From contig NC_063154.1 of NCBI RefSeq assembly GCF_020921035.1, positions 6,572,001 to 6,636,000 of the forward strand: a DNA stretch of 64,000 nucleotides. Direction: 5' to 3'. The DNA is from Rhodamnia argentea. Its lineage: Eukaryota > Streptophyta > Magnoliopsida > Myrtales > Myrtaceae. Below are positions 43,777-53,999 of the stretch, piece by piece. The translations under genes and the position numbers were made by a program. Under the pieces are notes generated by a model. It had not been told where the DNA came from. It saw only the letters and a list, made by a program, of their open reading frames with translations, and searched no databases. The first letter of the stretch is position 1. Each line of letters starts with the position of its first letter.

Positions 43777-44109
43777 ATGGAGAAGTTTTCCTTGAAGTCT
43801 ATTGTTCTGCTTGTCCTTCTCGTGTTCGCATTCGGTATCTCTCTCTCTCTTGATCTCTCAATTGATCGATGGATCGATCGAAGTTTCTGTGAATGTTCAC
43901 TGTGAAGAGATTATTGATTGGCAGGTCGGGAGACGAGTGTGGAAGCAAGAAGTGTGAGTCATCCCTGCAAAACTGTGCAAGATTGTGGAGATCCAAGGTA
44001 TTGCAAGTGTCCTACGCCCCTCAACGTCTGTTTCTGCCTTTATCCTCCCGCGGGCGTTAGGGGAGGCAACAAAGAGGAACCGAATGAAACACATGGTTCC
44101 CTGATCTGA
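43777..44109 (+). CDS. Secreted cysteine-rich peptide B, 79 aa
   Basis: Exons 43777-43834 and 43925-44109, phase-1 intron with GTATCTC donor and attggcag acceptor. A signal peptide (MEKFSLKSIVLLVLLVFAFG) is followed by a short pro-like stretch ending VEAR. Six cysteines are spaced CX5CX5CXCX6CXC, with an Asp before the second (QDC) and a Gly-Asp-Pro after it; the tail is hydrophilic. The arrangement recalls late-nodulin/defensin-like peptides but I cannot assign a Pfam family. Its promoter and first exon are duplicated in inverted orientation at locus F on the other side of the palindrome. Poly(A) signal at 44139-44144. Confidence 0.82.
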
Positions 44110-44138
44110 TGATGTACACAAACACAGCACAAGTTTGA

Positions 44139-44144
44139 AATAAA
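44139..44144 (+). terminator. Poly(A) signal, gene B
   Basis: AATAAA 30 bases after the stop, in a 3'UTR block (cacagcacaag..gaaataaa) shared with gene C. Confidence 0.6.
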
Positions 44145-44554
44145 ATCTCATGACAAGTTATCCATGGCGTCATGCCGTTCGATCTGAACGGCAGTTTTGT
44201 TATTGCATGCAATGTCGGGGAACTCCCTTGTCTTCCAAAAGCCCACACAACTTAGATGAGTTCGATGCTAAGTATCGGCCAAAGTGCGATACTCGGGATT
44301 CACAGCTGGAATGTGACTTAATGGTTTGCTTCTTACTATGCGAATAAATGGAAGAACTGACTAGGAAAAACACAAGACCGTGTTAGGAGAAATGCCATCA
44401 TCGACGCTGTCGACATTGTTCTCATCAGGCAGAAAAAGTAGGACAATAGCATAGCAAACAGAAAGCGAAGCAAATATAATCTAACTCACTGTATGAACTA
44501 CGAAGGCTATGCCAAATGGCCGGCGAAAGTGACGTATACTAAATTGCAAAATCA

Positions 44555-44800
44555 ACTATTAATAGTGTAGTATCTCAGAAGGGGTGCCATCAAGGCGGTC
44601 CAACATGGCAATGGGCTCTCTAGTGAGGTTGAAATTACCCCCGATGTCGTCTCCTGTAATGATCACATCATTCACATATATAAAAATAAAATACGCCTCG
44701 AAGGGTGCAATAGTTCCATCAATGACGAAATAATAATGCTTTATCACGAGGACAACCATAGCCAGGAGGAGATTGCATATGCACTTCCTCGGTAAGTAGT
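44555..44800 (-). mobile_element. Ty1/copia reverse-transcriptase fragment
   Basis: Minus strand reads EEVHMQSPPGYG and, farther on, FIFIYVNDVIITGDD, the copia RT signatures (usual EEVYMxQPPGF and YVDDIIITG). The catalytic second Asp region reads YVND, and flanking sequence is degenerate. Dead fragment of about 240 bp. Confidence 0.75.
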
Positions 44801-44974
44801 GAACAAGCGTGATGGGAGGGGGCTCTCAATTAAGATTATTCTACAAAACATAGTGAATTCTTTGGATTTTGCGAGAGAGAGGTATCTAGAAATTGCTCTC
44901 ACCCATACTTATTACAGGGATCATTGAGATGTGTGTGGGGTGGCCGTTTAGATTTTAACTCGGGAAACCAATAT

Positions 44975-45545
44975 ATTGTATGGATGATAATTCAGTCCTT
45001 AACCTTTAATTTGGCTTGTCTAGTCTTAAATCTTTTAACGATTTGCTAATGTAGTCTTTCCGGCCAATTTTGGCCGGCAATTGTGATGTCGAAATTGATC
45101 GTCCTACGTGGCATGGAGCTAATGTGGATAATCTTTTGTAATTTTTTTTGAATTTTTATTATTTTTTCGTTTTTTTCCCTTCTTCCTTTACGAGTCCCCA
45201 TGGTTGGTGACCGACCACAGGCGAAGGTTGGGCCGACGAGGTTCAACCTTGCTGGCCTCTACCCTTGCTAGATCATTGCAAGGGTCGACCTAGCTAGTCT
45301 TGCCTATGGCCAATGGAGGAAGAAAGAAGAAAAAGGAAAAAAAAAAAAATTAAAACTTCATAAAAGTTTTAAAAAAAATTGCCGAAATTGTCAATGTCAG
45401 CGTCACTCATACCACGAAGGTCTGATTGGCATTTATGTCGGTGATTACGTTCCGAATTGACTGGAAGAACTACATTATTAAAAGGTTTAAGACTGAATTG
45501 ATATCCACAGGAAAGATTTAAGACTTTTTTCGGTAATCTCACTTA
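44975..45545. mobile_element. Long-TIR element with GC-rich core (same family as 16392-17148)
   Basis: Left arm ttcagtccttaacc..ggccaattttgg..cctacgtggcat; right arm carries the reverse phrases (accacgaagg, gaattgactgg, aggtttaagactgaattgat). Core at 45185-45300 is GC-rich and pairs internally (cgaggttcaacc/ggttgg). Outer ends are eroded. Confidence 0.6.
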
Positions 45546-45919
45546 CCTTTTATTAACTTGCCTCTAGTCTAACTTGCAAGGAAAGCTCGTGATTCGTGAC
45601 TTACTACTATTCCGTAAGTTGTTGCGTTTGATTCGGCAATGAAATCATTCATTGCCCTAGTAGAACTTTTAACCTGAATAAGATTTTATTCCCCCTCGAT
45701 GTCGAGCGAATGAAGCAGGAAACGATTGTGTTCGCGTTTATTGTGGAAGATCAAAGAATTGTGCTGTCACCATATTCCATAAATCATATCTGAAGTTGTT
45801 GCACGAAATCCTCTCGATGCTTAAACCAATAGAAATCTCGTGGTGAAAGGCAAAGGACCCAACAAACAGAGTAAACCAGAAGAGTCTTGCGTGTTGCAGG
45901 ATTCCATCGGCAAAGAGCG

Positions 45920-46225
45920 ATGGAGAAGTTCTGTTCAAAGTCTACTGTTCTACTTCTCCTCCTCATATTTGCATTGGGTATATCTCTCTCCCGATCGAAG
46001 TTTCAGTGAATGTTGATGATGAAAAGAACTGTGAATTTGCCAGGTTGGGAGACGAGGGTTGAAGCACGAAATGTTGTTCATGGGTGCAAAGCTGTTCAGG
46101 ATTGCGGAGATCCAGCGTACTGCAAGTGTCCTCCGGAGCTCCAGATATGTGTCTGCAAATTTCCTCCAATGGGTGTTGTGAGAGCCGACAAGAGGAGCCA
46201 AATGGAAGCTACGACGAGCCCATGA
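45920..46225 (+). CDS. Secreted cysteine-rich peptide C, 79 aa
   Basis: Exons 45920-45977 and 46044-46225; phase-1 intron of 66 bp, short even for plants. The signal peptide is MEKFCSKSTVLLLLLIFALG; VEAR marks the probable processing region. Six cysteines in the CX5CX5CXCX6CXC pattern, with QDCGDP conserved with gene B. Tail is basic (RADKRSQ). The poly(A) signal at 46257-46262 sits in sequence homologous to gene B's 3'UTR. A close paralogue of B; product presumably secreted to the apoplast. Role inferred from features only. Confidence 0.82.
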
Positions 46226-46256
46226 TTCGATACACGCAAACGCAGCACAAGCTCGA

Positions 46257-46262
46257 AATAAA
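46257..46262 (+). terminator. Poly(A) signal, gene C
   Basis: AATAAA 32 bases after the stop; aligned with the signal of gene B. Confidence 0.6.
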
Positions 46263-49200
46263 AATCTTAAGATGAGTGATTTCGCATTCTCATGCAATTC
46301 AATGAGTAATTGAATTTTCCACACCTCCTCTTTATGCGTTGTGTATGCTCACCAAATTGTATTGTCCAATAGATTTACTTCGGGAAAAGATACTAAAAAT
46401 GCTTTACACTCACTTCAGTTTTAAAACTTTTTGAATGATCATTTGAGTGATACATAACGAAAAAAAATGACCACTTAAATATCTTCGGCTGTCATTTTCC
46501 AGCAAAGAGTCTTACTTGACTTTTTGAATGAGCCGATTGGGAGTCGAAGACAACGACGTTTGAAGAAATTGATTCTCTCTCTTCCCAAAATTTTCTTTTT
46601 CTCTGTTCTTCTTCAACCTCTTGTTTTCTTCGCCATAGCCATGGCTAAAACTAGGACACCCGCAAGCTTCAACAGACGGATTTGCCCACCGACGAACGAA
46701 CGGCTTCCTGAGAAAGAGACGAGCTCCACGGTCATTATCGTCGAAAGAAGCGATGGGCATATCTATTCAAATGCTTTTAGCCTAAGTGATTTGGGAAAAT
46801 ACAAATGGCCTTCGGTAAAAAAATCATTTGAATTGCAAATTTGGTTTAAATAATGTTTGGCAAAAGAAAAAAAAAATTGCAAAGGGATTTTAGTTCCATA
46901 TTTCTTTTATTTACTTCTTTTTCATTTCTTCTTTTATTTCGAAAAAAATCAAAGCCCTTCATCGGCCGGCGAAGAACTCAAGCCTCCAACAAGCTAGATT
47001 TGGTGCCGACGGCTATAGGCCTAGGCCGCCTAGGGTCCAGCGAACCCCGTTGACCAAGGCTTGGGCCTACGCTACCGGGCGTCTCTTGCCGGTTCTTCGC
47101 CGATCACCCCGAAGACGAAGATGAAATGCAACAATCTAGGATTTCACTTTTAAAAAAGGGTAAAAATAAAATTTTAGTAAAGCTAGGGGGGCAAAATAGG
47201 TAACTCACTAATTTTCATGAATGGGGCCTTCAGGGTTTCCAAGGTTGGCATTTAGCCAGATGCCCTTTTAAAATGCTTACCAAACACTCCAGTATTTTTC
47301 TAAGAGACTTTAGAAACCCAAAGTCCCTTAGGAAAGCTTTAACCAAATACACCCTAAGTAGGCAAGCATGGCGAAGAAGACTGATTCGGGCCATTCAAAA
47401 ACATTGAAAATGACTTGAGTTTTGCCTCTATTCACTAATTTGGGAAAAATGAATGGTTGAAATGACATGGTTTCGTACTATATTTGTTGACTTCACTTTG
47501 TCGATGAGCCACGACGGTAGTTTTTTGGCAACTCAAATTAGCAAGACATGAAAGTGATCACTTTTTTACCTAAGTGATATTGAAGTGATCGAAAAAAAAG
47601 TTATCGCACTAGAACGAGTCTTGTAAGAAAGTTTTCACAATTACAATATCTTTTTCTCTATTTACTCCCAAACAAAGTTGCTATCATTTAATCACAAGCC
47701 GCTAAAAACCTTATGACAATAATCCCAAGATCACGATAGTTAGAATTTAGAAATACAATAGTGATTTAAAGAAATTTGTGCACCCGATTTGGAATTTATC
47801 GTTCTTGATGCGGAATAGTGACAATCTAAAACTCTAGTACTTCTCTTATATCGTCCTTTGTATCTCTAGCTTAATGAGATAGCCTCTCATGACGCAAATC
47901 CGTGTGCGTTCCTTATATAAGGTTGTTTAGAAGTCCATCGGGTTAGAGCGAGAGACTTGAGTGATATTTGTAGAGTTTTCACCTGAACCCTCTCATTACG
48001 GGTTAGGCTCGGCTTGGCCCACACAATGTCAAGCCCATACTATCTTGGTTAAGAATCTTTATATCTTACCTTATTAGATCAATTTCATAAACGATAAATT
48101 AATCCTATAAAATGGTAAATTACAATCTCAATTAATATAAACCCACATTATAAAAACTCTTACATTATGCCCCCCTCACCATTAGTGTCAATGAAATTAG
48201 TCCGTTTTAAAGTGGATGGTGTTGTAAATGGATGGATACTTGATTACATAATATCGGATGCAAGTCAGAAACTATTATAACATTACTCACTTGTTTTCTG
48301 TGTAATAGTAAATATCTAAAACAAGCTTTAGATTCGACGGAAGAGTCACTTTGTTTGATAAAAAATCTAGTTCCTTGAAAAATTATTTTCAGACTTTCCA
48401 GCGTTTGGATGGCATATCTTAACCAAACCTTTTGCATGTACACATCGAGCACTTGTACGGTCTGGGGAGGCTTACTTGTCTTATAGTTTAGCATATCTGT
48501 TTTTGGTTTCATTGATGGGAAATTAGTTGATCGACGGAAAACATTTGCTTTGGATTGCAAAAAAGTTTGGATCGGGAAAAATGACTTTTCCTTCTAGCAA
48601 GAAGGAAATTATTGTTCCTGATTTCTTGTTCCACATCCAAGTGAGAAGAACAGGTCCCTTTATGTCTATTTGTGCTTACCTTATTCAAAACATTAAATTT
48701 TGTTAAAAAAAAAAAAGTAATCTTCACGGGTTCAAAATTGCAAATTAATGTTTTCCAAAAATTCTAAAATTTTGTAACTCTTCCTATTAAATATATTCTT
48801 CGAGTTTGTTTATTATTATTTCTCAATATTACCATAATGTTGTTGATTACTACAACTACTTTCTGCAAATTTCATGGAAAGCATTTTCAAGGAAAATGTT
48901 TAGCGATCATTTACTTAGGGAGAGTGCTTTCTTTCTTGCAAGTTGTTTCTCTCATTCTAAGCTTGTTGTTTTCGGTCCATGGAAAACATTTTAGACATAA
49001 AGGCCGTGGGTTTTACAGCCAATCTTCTTCCAATGTGGTAAGCACGTGTCAATCCTATCCATGGATGGATTCTGTTTCCTGGGGAAGTCATTCGGTCCGA
49101 TAGCTGTCGACCAAAACTTTACCGGCAGAAAGAAGGTTTTATTCCCCTAACGTCTTGCGCAAACTAATAAGGCAATAAAGATCGATATTCATGTTTATGG

Positions 49201-49290
49201 AAGGTCAATTATCATGTATACCATAGATATGCCAATTTTTGTGAATATCTATACTAGACCCAACGTAACACAACCTCAAACCAGAAGCAA
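46263..49290. other. Intergenic with MITE debris
   Basis: 46780-47380 contains 'tgtttggcaaa'..'accaaatacacc' phrases of a MITE family related to 53510-53908. Frames at 46524-46853 and 48806-49103 show no recognised domain. No gene supported. Confidence 0.45.
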
Positions 49291-49306
49291 ACGACAGAGA
49301 CTAGCG

Positions 49307-49612
49307 ATGGAGAAGCTTTGTCCCAAGTCCATCCTACTGCTCGTGCTTCTGATCTCTGCATCCGGTCCTCTCTCTCTCTCTCTCTCCCTCCCTCTCTCTC
49401 GTTGATGTTTTTAGGGTTAGAGAAGAAATTTTTGGTAATTGGCAGGTTGGGAGATGAGTGCTGAAGCACGATTTCATCTTGACGTAACCTGCAAAACTGT
49501 CGAAGATTGTGGAGACGAGAGATATTGTATGTGCGACCAGGGCTTATGCAGTTGCTGCTACCAGTGGGGGTGTGCTCACGGGAGGAATCGACCCAAACTT
49601 GTGGTTCCCTGA
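49307..49612 (+). CDS. Secreted cysteine-rich peptide D, 74 aa, eight cysteines
   Basis: Exons 49307-49364 and 49446-49612, phase-1 intron with a (CT)n-rich start. The signal peptide is MEKLCPKSILLLVLLISASG, then an EAR processing-like motif. It keeps CX5CX5CXC (CKTVEDCGDERYCMC) but then diverges to CX4CXCCX4C, giving eight cysteines in the mature part and so possibly a fourth disulfide. The C-terminal tail is shorter and basic. Poly(A) signal at 49628-49633. Member of the same cluster as A-C. Confidence 0.8.
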
Positions 49613-49627
49613 TGCGGGATAACCCCA

Positions 49628-49633
49628 AATAAA
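49628..49633 (+). terminator. Poly(A) signal, gene D
   Basis: AATAAA 16 bases after the stop codon. Confidence 0.5.
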
Positions 49634-50472
49634 ACTCGTCTCTTTTACTGATTAATTTTACAGTGATGTGCATTCAACAAAATGCTCTGGCAATGCATCT
49701 AAGTTATCCGATCTAACGTGTTGCTTTCGTGATCCGTTTACCCAAAAAGCTCGTGCTTACCCTCGGCATCGGCTCGTGGTTCGGGTTGCCCATTAGTTCG
49801 TCTTTGAAAGATAGGCTAGGTTGAAACCCCGTGCAGTGCACCGGATATCATGAGATGAAGGGGAAAAATGTTACGAGTATCTCCAAATGGAAAGCGAATA
49901 GAAAGAATACAAACCCTTTCACGATCAAACTTATTTTCATCCTTAGCGTAAAAAAACGTAGCGTTACAAGCCAATTTATTGGTACGCTTTTGGGTTGTAG
50001 ATTGAAACGTAGATTGGATATGAACATCAAGAGATGCAGATGATGCAACTAGTTAGCACCTAACTTAAGGCACCAAGAACAATCAAATTGGAAGTGAATG
50101 GATTGGCCTGTACATGCTTCATTGCTAAGCAACAGACGCAACATAAGCTAACCTGAAATCTTTGTCCGAACACTACAGCCACATTCCTATGAATGCAATT
50201 TCACCAAACAGAAAAGCTTTGGTCCACGTCTATCGATTGGGATTTTGCTTCTGATCTTCGCATAAGGTCTCGGGGCGATCCCAGCCAGAGATTTGAATTA
50301 GGGTTTGTTGTTAACGTTAACGAGAGTCGTCAGATGAAATTATCCTGAACAAACCTCGGTCTTATCTTATTATCTCATGGGATATGATAAGTTAGAAGCT
50401 TTCCGATTTTTTTTAGTGATTCAACCCTTGGAACTTCTGTCATTAGGCAAGTGTCAATATCCACTTATAAAG

Positions 50473-51427
50473 TGTTGCGCATCGAAATCCTTCGACATGG
50501 CTTTCTTGGTTATGGGTTCCGGGCCCAAAATGACTATAGCCCAAAAGGGGTTGCTAACGCGAGAATCTTTTATCGAACTTAATCCGTTCGTTTTCCGAAA
50601 AGGAGTTCTAGGTCAGTTTTGGACAGAGAGTGTTAAATGCAATAAATGTCTTTATTAACACAAAATGCGTGTTACGGACTCTTAATAACTTCGACAACCC
50701 AACACGTACAATAGTCGAGGCGTGCAGCAAGCTTCGACACGACTCTGAAATTAAATCAGCAGGGTCGAACAGAAATGTAGGACACAATGCTGGAATTCAA
50801 TCAACATCACTGGACGAGGGATTTTAGGATACAATACCGGAATTGAATCGACGGTCTTGGACGAGATGGTTGAAGGGTGCAACACCGGAATTGAATCGAC
50901 GGCACCGAACCTAGTGAGCGGACATCGGAATCTAATCGACGACACCCGACTTTAGATATGAACTTGTCGGAATTGAATCGACGACGGGAATCTGGAAAGC
51001 TATAGCTAGACTAGGCTAAAGGCTTAAGAGCTTAGTTGAAAAGATAAGTGTTTTTGTGTGTGTGTTGTTTGTTGTTACTACGAGGTATTTATAGGCAGAC
51101 TCTTTGGTAACCGTCAAGCGGTTTCTTCCTTTGGCCTCACGCTTTATCCTTTTCCATAAGCCACGTGGATGACGGTTTCCCAGTCTTCGCGCCTTTTCTT
51201 TTTACATCGTGGAGATTACCGCCAATCTTTTAGTAACCGCCTTGATCGTGGCTCTCCTCCGCGCGCTTTTCTTGTTCCGGAAGGAAATGGCGCCAGAATT
51301 TATCCCGACACGTGGCACCTTTTTGATCGGTACGTGCCTTGTCTCGGTGTTCTTCCCCGTAGTTGATCGTTGCCCCCTCACGTGCTTGTCACGAGCCTTT
51401 TTGGATTTTTTTTTTTAGGTGTCAACA
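50473..51427 (-). mobile_element. Solo LTR, 955 bp, with 5-bp target duplication (taaag)
   Basis: Begins TGTTGCGC and ends GGTGTCAACA (TG...CA). The flanks 50468-50472 and 51428-51432 are both taaag. A TATA box (complement of 51083-51092, CTATAAATACC) reads on the minus strand, so the LTR is in minus orientation. No internal retrotransposon domain lies beside it, as expected for a solo LTR. The U5-side part contains a short degenerate tandem repeat. Confidence 0.85.
50780..50990. repeat. Minisatellite-like repeats inside the solo LTR
   Basis: About five degenerate units of roughly 45-55 bases, each with (c)ggaatt(g/c)aatc(g/a)ac; found around 50793, 50841, 50889, 50930 and 50970. Confidence 0.7.
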
Positions 51428-51478
51428 TAAAGAAATTACAACTCGACATGAATAAGATAAACTAAAAGAACATTCAAT

Positions 51479-51520
51479 ATGAAATATATGTTCGACCAAA
51501 AAAAAAATGAAATATATGTT
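51479..51520 (+). mobile_element. Minimal cGACC-poly(A) insertion with 14-bp target duplication
   Basis: atgaaatatatgtt at 51479-51492 is repeated at 51507-51520 around cgacc plus a short A-run. Same GACC-A(n) end as at 41.75-41.81 kb, here on the plus strand. Confidence 0.65.
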
Positions 51521-51890
51521 AAAGCGAGAAAAAAGTATATGTTAGAAAACTCTCTTAATTATATGAGAACCGAAGTTAGAAAACTCCACCTAGAAGAAGA
51601 GCCTGTGATATTTCAGTCAAATTATGGGGTTAAGTTTTACAATAACAACAATCATAGTTAACCAACTTAAAGGTGGCCCCCAAGTTGTAATTTAGTTGGA
51701 CTAAATGATGGATTGCTATGAAACGTGAAATTTATCAACCGGCTATAAATACTAAAATTTAGACCTAAATACATCAACGAGCTCGAAATTATAATTAGAT
51801 GAAAACGCAGAAAGTAAAATTCAACAACAATTTCGTAAATATGCAACTGAATAAGATATAAAAAAAGGTCACGCTTTTTCCACTTCCATT

Positions 51891-52475
51891 ATGGCTAAAA
51901 CACTCCCCTATCACAATGTTTTGACAATATTAGCCTTTGTAGGTCTCACATTTTTAAAGCGGTTTCTTTTTGGGCACGGGGTGGTCTATTTATTTTCTTC
52001 TCTCTTTTTTGGCGGGTCCTACTTTCCTTCTTCTCATTGTCCCTTTCTACTCCCTCTTTCCATTAATGCTTGGACATACCGCCAATGGCGTCATTGTCGT
52101 GGCACTCCTCTGCCGTATTTGTTTGAAGGCTTGGCAACAATGCTGGGGCTCCTAGGCTTTGGTCTCTTCATCTTGGCCTGTTCCTACTGGAAACTCTCCA
52201 GGCAATTCGAACAACATCCAAAGAGACGGAAAAAACAGAGGCGGAGCAAAGATGAGTGACGGAAAGGGCACAACAAGGCTGTGAATGTATATAAAGACAT
52301 GATAGAGGTTATGATGACTAGGGGCAAGATACTTTCCTCGCCACGGTTGTGTAGTAGAGGCCCTTCTCTTAGTGATTCTCAAGGCAACAGTAATGGCGAT
52401 GGTCAGAGCTTCGATGCAAAGGATGAGAAGGAAGACAATTTCTACAAGAACAAGGAGCTTAATAAAATTAACTAG
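51891..52475 (+). pseudogene. Glutamine-dumper (GDU)-like gene with in-frame stop
   Basis: GDU proteins are small plasma-membrane proteins that promote amino-acid export. Codons about 75-105 carry the family signature: PYLFEGLATMLGLLGFGLF then ILACSYWKLS, a single transmembrane segment. After a TGA at 52257-52259 the same frame continues to VNVYKDMIEVMM, aligning with the family's cytosolic VIMAG-type motif but degenerate (VMMTRG). The frame closes at 52473-52475. The first ~55 codons correspond to a sequence duplicated upstream-inverted at 53060-53235, so they are probably not real coding sequence and the proper start is unclear. Likely a pseudogene. Confidence 0.6.
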
Positions 52476-52973
52476 GATGATGGCGATTACTATGTTAGCA
52501 GACATGTTGTTCATGGTCATAATTAAGAGATGAAGATGCAAGCCTTCCGACCTTCAGCCCGCGAGGACAACAAGCTTCGGCCGGAAGCCTCTCTAGCCGA
52601 GGAACCCTCCGGCTACTCGTTCCATCCATAATAAGCCAAAACCGAAACTGAAATCGAAGCCAAAAGCTTGAGGATTGGAATTGAGATCTGACCGATCCTC
52701 TTCGAGTCGCGTTCTTGGCGAGGAAGATGAGGGAGGTCGAGGAGAGAGGCGAGGTATAGAAGATGTTTGATATTGAGGTCGATCAGTATATCGATGGAAG
52801 CAATCAAGCTTGCACTCGCAATAAACGCTTGGAATTGATGATGTGAATGATGATTCTGAACTTCATTTTGTGGAGATTCCCTGACTGAGAAATTCTAGGG
52901 CTTTTGTGTTATTTTTCTGTTCATATCAATCAGGTACCACTAAGGATAAAACCCTGATTAGAATTGACAAGTA

Positions 52974-52975
<2 letters not shown>

Positions 52976-53043
<68 letters not shown>
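52976..53043. repeat. (AG)34 dinucleotide microsatellite
   Basis: Uninterrupted alternating AG. It lies at the edge of the inverted copy of the GDU upstream region and would read (CT)n in its 5'UTR-like position. Confidence 0.97.
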
Positions 53044-53046
<3 letters not shown>

Positions 53047-53049
53047 TAT

Positions 53050-53235
53050 AGGAGAAGGGGAGAAGACAAAATAGAGAAGAGAAAGAATAAAACAAATGGA
53101 ACCCGCAGGTCAAACAAAAATGAAAAATACTGTCGTAGAATGGCAACCAAAGGCCGCCAAAAAGGTGGACCCACAAAGGCTAAGATTGTCAAAATACCGT
53201 GATAAGGGAGTGTTTCAGCCGCAACAAGAGTGCAA
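53050..53235 (-). repeat. Inverted partial copy of the GDU upstream region
   Basis: Minus strand aligns by eye with 51888-52075 (shared phrases acactccc.tatcac, tgttttgacaat, ttagcctttgt, and pyrimidine-rich continuation). The GDU transmembrane part is not repeated. Suggests a former divergent or inverted second gene. Confidence 0.65.
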
Positions 53236-53509
53236 AAGCGCGACCCGACAAAAAACATGTGCAGAGTAAGTATTGATACTTATTATTTAATAAGACTGAT
53301 CACTAAAAAGCTATATTTCAATCCAGCTAATAAGAATAATCAGAATATGAAAAAAAAGAAAAAACAATACTATGTTGGCATGCTCTCAATTTAGGGCATT
53401 CTAAGATCATAAAAACATAATCAAGAAAAAAAAAATCAATGTTTTATGTACTGCTGATACCATATTGTAAGAAATTACTGGGTTATATTACAATAATGGG
53501 AAGAAAAGC

Positions 53510-53908
53510 GCCATGTTTGGTTCAGCATTTGAAAGGGGCTTTGGGGCTCCAAAGTCCTTTGGCCAAATAAATCGAGCCTAGCCTGTGGCCGATCGCCGGT
53601 CACCGCCATGGCCTACGATAGGCAGAGAAGAAGTTAACGAAGGAAGAAGGAAAAAAGAGAAAAAAAATTTAAAAATAAAATAATTAAAAATGAATATTAA
53701 TTTTTTATTCAAAAAAATAAAAAATAATTTAAAAATCGAATATTTACAAAGGCTATTTTTTGCCAAACGGCATTTACGTCAAAGTTATTTTCCAATGTAT
53801 TTTTAAAATACACTTTACCAAACATTATTTACATTTTGAAAATCCCCTTTGAGCCAAATGTATTTACATTTTGCTAAGGACATTTCCTCAAAGCTGAACT
53901 AAACAGGC
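53510..53908. mobile_element. MITE with GCC(A)TGTTTGGTTCAGC / GCTGAACTAAACAGGC ends
   Basis: Imperfect 16-17 bp terminal inverted repeats with further inverted subterminal similarity (aaaggggctttgg versus ccccttt). No coding capacity, no clean target duplication. A relative is probably present at 46780-47380. Confidence 0.55.
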
Positions 53909-53999
53909 TCATAGTCCTGTGCCTGGTACGGGAAGTGGGCTAGCTTTCGTTGTAAGACGTGGGGACGTGAGGAGAAAATTGAGTTCGATAGAGGAAAGC

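Noticed and set aside
44150..44347. Another cysteine-rich peptide downstream of gene B
   Set aside because: Has scattered cysteines but no family spacing, no VEAR motif and overlaps the probable 3' flank of gene B; the frame starts at a non-ATG codon.
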